Source: Deltaproteobacteria bacterium (GTDB lineage: Bacteria > Myxococcota_A > Polyangia > HGW-17). Taken from it: 7,358 nucleotides of DNA. Under the pieces are notes generated by a model that was given only the letters and a program-made list of their open reading frames with translations, had not been told where the DNA came from and searched no databases. Positions within the stretch are counted from its first letter, which is position 1; the number at the start of each line of letters is the position of its first letter. Position numbers and translations under genes: made by a program. Positions 1-4,818 of this stretch are shown here, in pieces. The stretch spans positions 1 through 7,358 of the forward strand of contig QKIM01000655.1 in assembly GCA_003249585.1 (NCBI GenBank), in the 5' to 3' direction.

Positions 1-705
1 GCTCTTGAAGCCGTAGATGCTGCCGTCGGGGTCGTGCCGCTTGTAGACCGTCCCCGGATCCCACACCTGGGAGACCGCATCCTTCACCCGGAGGAAGAAG
101 CTGGCACCCACCCATTTCTTGGTCCTGAGCACCGTCTCCTTGCCCGAGGCCACCCCGGGGACGTAGTCGCTGCTGGAGATGCCCAGGATCTTGTTCACAT
201 CCTTCTCTGACGGGAAGAGCTTGACGTCCTTCCCCTTCTTGCGGACGGGGGTGGGCTTTGAGGCTGTCATGGGGACAGGACGTACGGCTACCTCACCGGG
301 CCTCAGGGCCATAGGGGAGACCGCCGGGGCCATGGGGGCCGGCATTGCCCTCGGGGTGGCCATGGGCGCTCGGCGCGGACGCATGGCCTGACGGGGTCGG
401 GCACGCCGGGGTGTGCGATTGACCGTCTCCTTGAGCGGATTGGAGTTGACTGTGCTCACGTGGTCGGTCTTGGGGGGCTTTTCGGCCTCTTTCATGGGGG
501 GCACGGTGTGGGACCGGGACGGGACCCTGGGTGTCCGTTTGAGGCTCACCACCACCCGCTTCTCCTCGGGACGGGGTTTGTCACCCGACCGCAGCCCCAT
601 GAACCAGGAGATCGCGAAGAAGACGGCGGCATGCAGGAACAGCGCCAGCAGCGCTGCTGTCCAGAGCCCATACGTTCTTCTCTTGTGGCGAGGATTCCTG
701 TTCAT
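1..705 (-). CDS. TonB-like energy transducer, C-terminus cut by the window edge
   Basis: This leftward frame stays open from an ATG at 705 to base 1, giving 235 residues; the stop lies outside the window. Residues 1-11 are basic, and residues 12-38 form one membrane helix with a His at 25, recalling the conserved His in the TonB transmembrane helix. Residues 40-160 are a long Pro/Arg/Lys/Met-rich periplasmic linker. From about 198 (VGASFFLRVKDAV through VWDPGTVYKRHDPDGS to YGFK) it looks like the start of the TonB C-terminal domain found in many deltaproteobacterial TonB family proteins. By family, it would couple the inner-membrane proton motive force, through ExbB/ExbD-type partners, to an outer-membrane receptor or envelope protein; neither is in view. 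No good Shine-Dalgarno precedes the ATG, and an in-frame GTG at 714 is an alternative start. A TolA-like or other periplasm-spanning role is possible. The gene is certain; the TonB assignment rests on an incomplete domain. Confidence 0.78.
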   Translation of the reverse strand, partial: MNRNPRHKRRTYGLWTAALLALFLHAAVFFAISWFMGLRSGDKPRPEEKRVVVSLKRTPRVPSRSHTVPPMKEAEKPPKTDHVSTVNSNPLKETVNRTPRRARPRQAMRPRRAPMATPRAMPAPMAPAVSPMALRPGEVAVRPVPMTASKPTPVRKKGKDVKLFPSEKDVNKILGISSSDYVPGVASGKETVLRTKKWVGASFFLRVKDAVSQVWDPGTVYKRHDPDGSIYGFKS

Positions 706-749
706 GACATTCACGGGGGGCCGCCGTCCACAGGCGAAAACCGAACCCT

Positions 750-755
750 ATTATA
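750..755 (-). promoter_or_regulatory. Perfect -10 box for the TonB-like gene
   Basis: Read leftwards, 755-750 is TATAAT, an exact match to the sigma70 -10 consensus, in an AT-rich island (about 735-815) within GC-rich DNA. It would start transcription near 743, giving a leader of about 38 bases to the ATG at 705. At 16-18 base spacing the -35 region reads only AAAGTT-like, a poor match, so the promoter may rely on the -10 or on an activator. Confidence 0.5.
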
Positions 756-861
756 CAATGGCTCAATTGCATAACTTTTTCCACACCGTAGTCGATTTTC
801 TGCTAAACAGGCAGGTGGAGAGAATTTGGCCATCGCCGCCGGGCGGTGGTACAGTGTGCCC

Positions 862-867
862 AGGAGG
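862..867 (+). promoter_or_regulatory. Ribosome-binding site AGGAGG fixing the TPR lipoprotein start
   Basis: A full AGGAGG lies four bases before the ATG at 872. The spacing is short but usable. Together with the signal peptide that begins at that ATG, it sets the start and rules out the much longer in-frame extension upstream, which crosses the promoter region and the opposing gene. Confidence 0.7.
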
Positions 868-871
868 CCCA

Positions 872-1840
872 ATGCATAGAACACTGTCCATCCTGCTCCT
901 CGCGCCGATCCTTGTAAGCTGCAAGACCAAGGAGATCCCCCCGGCGTCCAATTCCAGCCCCACGGCGGGGCCCGCCATGGTGGCGCCCGCCCCCGTGGAA
1001 CCCCGGAAGAAACCGGTGGCCATGGCTCCCGTCCAGGTGACCCCCCAGCCCCAAAAGGTGGCCACGCCCCAAAAAAAGCCGACCAGCCAGGCCTTGGTCA
1101 TCCCCAAGGATCCCATGAAGAAGGCGGAGCTCTTCGAGCGTCTGGGCTATGGGCGCAGCGCCTTCACCGTCCTGAAGAAACACGAAGAAACCCTCGGCAC
1201 TACCTTCGCCTACTGGCACCTTCGGGCCCGGGCGGCATACACCTTCAACAGTACCCCCGACGTCCTGGCTGCGGTCAAGAAGGGACTCCCCCTGGCCAGG
1301 ACGCCCGCCGAGCAAAAGGCCCTGTGGCTCCTCAAGGGACGCGCGCGGTTCGCGCAACGGAAGTATCCCGCGGCCCGAAGGGCACTGACCAAAGCCCTTG
1401 AGCTGGCCCCGAAGGACATCCCCACCAGGCTCTCCCTTCTGGAGGTCCTGGCCCATCAGCGAAAGACGACCCTCTACCGCGCCGTGCTGGACCAGGGGCT
1501 GGCCATGAAACCGGATCGGGGCGAATACCTCCTGGCCCAGGGGGAACTGCTCGCCCTGACAGGGAAACGCGCCAAGGCCATCACCCATTTCACCAACCTG
1601 TCGCGCCAGCCGAAAGTCCTCCCCTTCATCCGGGCCCGCGCCCTGGACCGTGCAGGGACGCTCCTCGCGGCGACGTCCAAGGCGAAGGCGGCGACCCTGG
1701 TCAAGGAGTGCGTCGAGCGGTTCCCCACCTTCGGCTGCGTCACCACGGAGATGCTCATCGCCCCCCCCGATCCGCGACACCCCAATCGCAGAATCCGCAA
1801 CGTAAAACGCAGCCTCTATTCCCCCAAGAAACGACAGTGA
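872..1840 (+). CDS. Lipoprotein with Pro-rich linker and TPR repeats
   Basis: Predicted product of 322 residues. Residues 1-16 are a lipoprotein signal peptide with lipobox L-V-S-C and lipidated Cys17; +2 is Lys, so by the E. coli rule it would go to the outer membrane. Residues 20-80 are a Pro/Ala/Lys/Gln-rich linker long enough to reach into the periplasm. Residues 85-300 are helical; residues 151-184 (ALWLLKGRARFAQRKY then AARRALTKALELAPKD) are a textbook TPR, and a weaker one lies near 218-250 (YLLAQGELLALTGKRAKA). TPRs are protein-binding scaffolds. The C-terminus is basic and has two Cys (about 285-295). The gene is divergent from the TonB-like gene with a shared control region, so a joint envelope function is a reasonable guess; no enzyme motif is visible. 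It ends nine bases short of the converging lipoprotein gene. Confidence 0.85.
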   Translation: MHRTLSILLLAPILVSCKTKEIPPASNSSPTAGPAMVAPAPVEPRKKPVAMAPVQVTPQPQKVATPQKKPTSQALVIPKDPMKKAELFERLGYGRSAFTVLKKHEETLGTTFAYWHLRARAAYTFNSTPDVLAAVKKGLPLARTPAEQKALWLLKGRARFAQRKYPAARRALTKALELAPKDIPTRLSLLEVLAHQRKTTLYRAVLDQGLAMKPDRGEYLLAQGELLALTGKRAKAITHFTNLSRQPKVLPFIRARALDRAGTLLAATSKAKAATLVKECVERFPTFGCVTTEMLIAPPDPRHPNRRIRNVKRSLYSPKKRQ

Positions 1841-1849
1841 CCGGAAAAT

Positions 1850-2269
1850 TCAGGGGACCGAGACCCCCAGGGTGAGCGTCTTGGTGGCCGACATGCCGTC
1901 ACAGTCCGTCACCGTCAGGGTGATCTGCACGGGCCGGTCGATGCGGACCGAAGCCGACACCATGGAATAGTTGGACTTGAGCGGGGTCAGGGACCCGACG
2001 AGACCGGGAATCGTCCAGTCGTACTCTATCCCGCCGGGGCAGGTAGAGGGACAGCCGTCCCCGTCCTCGGTCGTATCGCACAGCTCGGGGCTGTCCAGGG
2101 CGTCACAGGATTTCCGACCGTCCAGGGTGATGGTCACCGGTTCCCCCTGCGCGATGTAGAGGGGATCCATGGTGAACCGGGCGACGGGAGCCCACCCCTC
2201 CTCACCATCCGCCTGACAGGCGGCGAGGAGTAATGCAGTCGACATGAGGAGCAGGAGTCTTGGGAGCAC
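1850..2269 (-). CDS. Small lipoprotein with a PKD-like domain
   Basis: Predicted product of 139 residues. The signal peptide (MLPRLLLLMSTALLLAAC) has an L-A-A-C lipobox and lipidated Cys18, with Gln at +2. After a short acidic linker, residues 28-139 resemble one PKD/Ig-like beta-sandwich: a P-V-A-R-F strand, QGEPVTITLDG, a central EYDWTIPG, and a closing DRPVQITLTVTDCDG. An insert at 55-77 holds four Cys (55, 64, 73, 77) and a D-T-T-E-D-G-D-G run that could bind calcium; Cys123 is in the last strand. PKD folds usually mediate surface protein-protein or carbohydrate contacts; no catalytic residues are seen. GTG at 2269 is chosen because AGGAAG lies five bases upstream; GTG at 2275, which would overlap the preceding stop by four bases, is the alternative. 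It is the second gene of a unit with the Cys-rich lipoprotein. Function unknown. Confidence 0.8.
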   Translation of the reverse strand: MLPRLLLLMSTALLLAACQADGEEGWAPVARFTMDPLYIAQGEPVTITLDGRKSCDALDSPELCDTTEDGDGCPSTCPGGIEYDWTIPGLVGSLTPLKSNYSMVSASVRIDRPVQITLTVTDCDGMSATKTLTLGVSVP

Positions 2270-2271
2270 GC

Positions 2272-2721
2272 TCACTTCCTTTCCGGGGCCATCTGCCGGG
2301 AGTATCCCCCCGGGGGCCGCATTTTGGTCGGCAGCCTCTTGGCCTTGTTCTCTCGCTTGAGCACATCGTGCCTTCGCTGGACACCGATCATCCTGGTCCT
2401 GGCAAAACAGCGTTTGAACACGGCACAATCGCCCGACGCTTCCTCGGCACACCGCAACTGGGCATCGCGCACCTCGGCGTCCCTGTTCTTCGTGCACAGA
2501 CGGACGAAGCGATCCCGCCGCTCACCGGGGGCAGGCATCTCGGTGCGTTTGCCCGCCAAAAGGACAGGGAGGCACCGTTCCACGGTCATGTACAGTTTCA
2601 GGCAGTGCGCTTCGAGGCGCTCGGCTTCGGCGGGCACGCGATTCTTCTTCCTGCACGAGGTCACCGTGGAGAGCAGGATCACCGCAGCCAGGGGAAAGAG
2701 CAAAAAGGAACGGGACGTCAT
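2272..2721 (-). CDS. Small six-cysteine lipoprotein of unknown function
   Basis: Predicted product of 149 residues. The signal peptide (MTSRSFLLFPLAAVILLSTV then T-S-C) has a V-T-S-C lipobox with lipidated Cys23; Arg-Lys-Lys follows, so outer-membrane sorting would be expected. The mature part has six Cys at 40, 50, 76, 91, 99 and 105, as expected for a small helical periplasmic domain held by three disulfides (the DCAVFKRCF end is typical of such proteins in deltaproteobacteria, from memory). Residues 107-149 form a very basic tail rich in Arg/Lys. The ATG at 2721 is chosen because AGGAGG precedes it (three-base spacing), the signal peptide begins there, and an upstream in-frame ATG at 2760 lies inside the predicted -10 box. 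It is first in a two-gene unit with the PKD-like lipoprotein. No function can be assigned. Confidence 0.8.
   Translation of the reverse strand: MTSRSFLLFPLAAVILLSTVTSCRKKNRVPAEAERLEAHCLKLYMTVERCLPVLLAGKRTEMPAPGERRDRFVRLCTKNRDAEVRDAQLRCAEEASGDCAVFKRCFARTRMIGVQRRHDVLKRENKAKRLPTKMRPPGGYSRQMAPERK
2275..2280 (-). promoter_or_regulatory. Ribosome-binding site AGGAAG inside the end of the upstream gene
   Basis: AGGAAG (2280-2275) forms the last two codons of the Cys-rich lipoprotein gene. Its TGA stop lies in the five-base spacer before the GTG at 2269. This arrangement indicates translational coupling and supports reading the two genes as one transcript. Confidence 0.6.
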
Positions 2722-2755
2722 GATCCTCCTGGGGCAAGGCACAAAACCCTCTCCC

Positions 2756-2784
2756 TTCATATCAGGAAAACATTCTGATTTCAA
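2756..2784 (-). promoter_or_regulatory. Sigma70-type promoter of the two-lipoprotein unit
   Basis: Read leftwards: -35 TTGAAA (2784-2779, five of six consensus bases), a 17-base spacer, then -10 TATGAA (2761-2756, four of six). The predicted start near 2749 gives a leader of about 28 bases to the ATG at 2721. This is the best-matching promoter in the window. Confidence 0.6.
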
Positions 2785-2805
2785 AACCAAATGCGTCTGA
2801 GCACA

Positions 2806-2833
2806 TTGTTTTTCCCCCCGGCTGTGCTAAGAT
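2806..2833 (+). promoter_or_regulatory. Extended -10 promoter for the Asn-linker lipoprotein
   Basis: TTGTTT (2806-2811), a 16-base spacer and TAAGAT (2828-2833), the latter preceded by TGC as in an extended -10 element. The start would be near 2840, about 31 bases before the ATG at 2871. It is back-to-back with the leftward promoter at 2756-2784, so the two may affect each other. Confidence 0.45.
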
Positions 2834-2870
2834 GCCGTTCTTCTGAACCCCCTATTCTCTGGAGAGAACC

Positions 2871-3842
2871 ATGAAAAACCTGCTCGCTCTGCTCATCCTG
2901 ACCCTCGGTGTCATCGGCTGCGACGACTCTTCATCCACGTCGGGCAACAACGGCAACAACACAAGCACCAACAACATCAACAATAACAATCCGTGTGGCG
3001 ACATCGGGGGCAGCGCCTACAGCTATGCCATCAGCGAGATCTACATGCCCGAAGCCCCCACCGAGGGCATCGGCGTCGACCTCGACGGCGACGACTTCAT
3101 TGACAACAAACTCGCAAACCTGCTGCAGAGCCTCCTCTCCTCCAGCCCGGACTTTGACATGAACGGTCCCCTGGCCGAGGCCCTCGCCAAGGGCAACACC
3201 GCCATCCTCATGCGCCTCGTGGTCGAGACCTTCTCCACCCCGGGCGATGGCGACATCTCGGGGACCATCTACGAAGGCTCCTACAGCGGATCGACCCCCG
3301 AGACCATGTTCGACGGCACCGGCCACTTCGCCATAGAGGCGGGGAGCGTAGAGAGCCCCACCCTGTGCGGACGGCTCTACGGCGCCGGCATCACCGAGCT
3401 GGGCCCGGGGACGGTCACAGTCAACATCCCCATCTCCGACACGGACTCCATCAGCCTTCCCATCCACTACGCCCAGATCAACGGCATCTCCAGCGAGGAC
3501 GCGCTCTCCAACTTCGTCATCGCCGGGGCGGTTGATCCCGTGCAGCTCCGCGACGAGATCCTCCCGGCCTTCGTCGACGACATCAATGCTGCCATCAACG
3601 ATGATCCCGAGGGGTCCCAGTTCGTCCTGGACACCTTTGACAACAACTGCAATCCGGAGATCACCGGCTGCGAATCCCTCACGGACTGCGTCGAGGACGG
3701 CAGCATCTCCCTCAAGGAGCTGCAGTGCAACGACACCATCAATATCATCCTCACCCCGGACGTCACTCTGGATGGCCACGACTATGTCTCCCTCGGAGTC
3801 CGCGTGCAGGGGGTCAAGGCCATCATCGACAACGTCGACTGA
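2871..3842 (+). CDS. Lipoprotein with Asn-rich linker and calcium-loop motif
   Basis: Predicted product of 323 residues, starting at an ATG with GGAG six bases upstream. The signal peptide (MKNLLALLILTLGVIGC) has a V-I-G-C lipobox and lipidated Cys17. The +2 residue is Asp, which in E. coli keeps lipoproteins in the inner membrane; whether that rule holds here is unknown. Residues 18-40 are a Ser/Asn/Thr-only style tether with many consecutive Asn. Residues 70-79 (DLDGDDFIDN) match the D-x-D-G-D-x-x-x-D pattern of calcium-binding loops and are followed by a Leu-rich helix. The rest (about 110-323) looks like a beta-rich secreted domain with Cys at 166, 260, 267, 273 and 286; the last four cluster and probably form disulfides. 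It is acidic overall. I recall similar Asn-tethered D-x-D-G-D proteins in Bradymonadia/Myxococcota but cannot name a family. It is likely monocistronic, since a promoter-like sequence separates it from murI. Confidence 0.83.
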   Translation: MKNLLALLILTLGVIGCDDSSSTSGNNGNNTSTNNINNNNPCGDIGGSAYSYAISEIYMPEAPTEGIGVDLDGDDFIDNKLANLLQSLLSSSPDFDMNGPLAEALAKGNTAILMRLVVETFSTPGDGDISGTIYEGSYSGSTPETMFDGTGHFAIEAGSVESPTLCGRLYGAGITELGPGTVTVNIPISDTDSISLPIHYAQINGISSEDALSNFVIAGAVDPVQLRDEILPAFVDDINAAINDDPEGSQFVLDTFDNNCNPEITGCESLTDCVEDGSISLKELQCNDTINIILTPDVTLDGHDYVSLGVRVQGVKAIIDNVD

Positions 3843-3864
3843 GGGACACCACCCCGTAAAAAGA

Positions 3865-3892
3865 TTGTGGTTTTTTTCGGACATGCTACAAC
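3865..3892 (+). promoter_or_regulatory. Extended -10 promoter before murI
   Basis: TTGTGG (3865-3870), a 16-base spacer containing seven T, and TACAAC (3887-3892) preceded by TGC. Transcription would begin near 3899 and give a leader of about 64 bases to the murI ATG. It has the same layout as the promoter at 2806-2833 (TTGT, 16-base spacer, TGCTA). It would drive murI-rseP-tsaB. Confidence 0.45.
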
Positions 3893-3950
3893 AGGCGGAC
3901 CCTTGGGCGACGGTCGCTCCACGGGATCTGGTCACCTCATCCGTCCGTAC

Positions 3951-3956
3951 AGGAAG
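3951..3956 (+). promoter_or_regulatory. Ribosome-binding site AGGAAG fixing the murI start
   Basis: AGGAAG sits six bases before the ATG at 3963, ideal spacing. It selects that ATG over the GTG/TTG-type extension from 3867, which would begin inside the promoter and add 32 residues unlike any glutamate racemase N-terminus. Confidence 0.7.
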
Positions 3957-3962
3957 ACATCC

Positions 3963-4796
3963 ATGACCACCCTCTCCAACACGAACCTCCCTATCGGCGT
4001 CTTCGACTCGGGAGTGGGCGGATTCACCGTGGTGAAGGCCCTCAAGCGGTATCTCCCCGGTGAATCCATCATCTACCTCGGTGACTCGGCCCGGGTTCCC
4101 TACGGCACCAAAAGCAAGGAGACGGTCACCCGATACTCCGTGAAGAACGCGGAGTTTCTCCTCTCCCAACAAATCAAGATGCTCATCGTGGCCTGCAACA
4201 CCGCCTCGGCCCACTCCCTCCCCACCCTTGAGGAGCGGTTCGACGTCCCCATCATCGGCGTGATCGATCCGGGCGCGAAGGCAGCGCTGGCGGCCACCCG
4301 TGCGGGCCGTGTCGGGATCATCGGGACCCTGGGCACCATCGGCTCCGGCGTGTACGCGGAGCGCATCCGCAGCCTCTCAAAAGGAGAGGTGTCCACGGCA
4401 GGGGAGGCATGCCCCCTCTTCGTGCCGCTGGCCGACGAGGGATGGATCTCCGGTGAAGTTCCGCGGCTCGTGGCCTCCAAATACCTCAGCGAGCTCCAGG
4501 GCAAGCTGCCCGATCTCGATGTCATCATTCTGGGATGTACCCACTACCCTGTCCTCAGGGACACCATCCAGGACATCGCCGACGAAGTCTTCGGGCGTCC
4601 CATCACCCTCATCGACTCGGGTATCGCCACCGCTCTGGCGGCCAGGGACTTCCTCACCTCCGTCGAGGGAATCAGCACCAGCAAGATCCGCGGTGACGTC
4701 AAGGTCTTCGTCACCGACTCCTCAAGAATATCCGACATCGGCACCCGTTTCCTCGGCGAACCCATCGGCCGGGTGACGCAGGTTGACATCGTTTGA
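3963..4796 (+). CDS. murI: Glutamate racemase MurI
   Basis: Predicted product of 277 residues, normal for the family. It interconverts L- and D-glutamate without a cofactor, in the cytoplasm, supplying the D-Glu that MurD adds to the peptidoglycan stem peptide. Visible signatures are IGVFDSGVGGFTV (11-23, with the conserved Asp15-Ser16), the DSARVPYG segment (41-48), the first catalytic Cys78 in VACNTAS, GVIDPG (99-104), and the second catalytic Cys192 followed by His194 in LGCTHYPVLR. The two Cys are the acid/base pair that act on opposite faces of the alpha-carbon. A substrate-contact Thr after GRVGIIGT is also present. Nothing is missing, so the enzyme should be active. It is the first gene of an apparent operon; rseP begins 22 bases downstream. 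Assignment to glutamate rather than aspartate racemase rests on the motif context, which is strong. Confidence 0.96.
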   Translation: MTTLSNTNLPIGVFDSGVGGFTVVKALKRYLPGESIIYLGDSARVPYGTKSKETVTRYSVKNAEFLLSQQIKMLIVACNTASAHSLPTLEERFDVPIIGVIDPGAKAALAATRAGRVGIIGTLGTIGSGVYAERIRSLSKGEVSTAGEACPLFVPLADEGWISGEVPRLVASKYLSELQGKLPDLDVIILGCTHYPVLRDTIQDIADEVFGRPITLIDSGIATALAARDFLTSVEGISTSKIRGDVKVFVTDSSRISDIGTRFLGEPIGRVTQVDIV

Positions 4797-4818
4797 ATCG
4801 GACACACATTGTGACATT

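Noticed and set aside
413..871. In-frame upstream extension of the TPR lipoprotein
   Set aside because: It overlaps the TonB-like gene on the other strand and the promoter region, and would bury the signal peptide; the ATG at 872 has its own AGGAGG.
803..1780. A 325-codon minus-strand open frame opposite the TPR lipoprotein
   Set aside because: The plus-strand product has a signal peptide, lipobox and TPR motif, while this one is a Gly/Arg/Gln-rich shadow.
1841..1875. Terminator between the converging genes
   Set aside because: Only a nine-base gap exists, and the GGGG/CCCC pairing around it has no T-run.
2260..2800. Overlapping plus-strand open frames of 158 and 172 codons
   Set aside because: They oppose the Cys-rich lipoprotein, which has a promoter, ribosome-binding site and lipobox; these have none.
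3848..3877. Possible terminator: ACCAC/GTGGT followed by seven T
   Set aside because: The stem has only five pairs with a 14-base loop, and the T-run is better explained as part of the murI promoter spacer.
3905..3919. Six-pair hairpin (GGGCGA/TCGCTC) in the murI leader
   Set aside because: It has a three-base loop and one G-U pair, and nothing pairs with the ribosome-binding site; such stems are common by chance in GC-rich DNA.
2931..4214. A 427-codon minus-strand open frame opposite the Asn-linker lipoprotein and murI
   Set aside because: It covers the real gene, the murI promoter and the murI start; its Val/Asp/Gly-rich translation reflects GC-rich codons read backwards.
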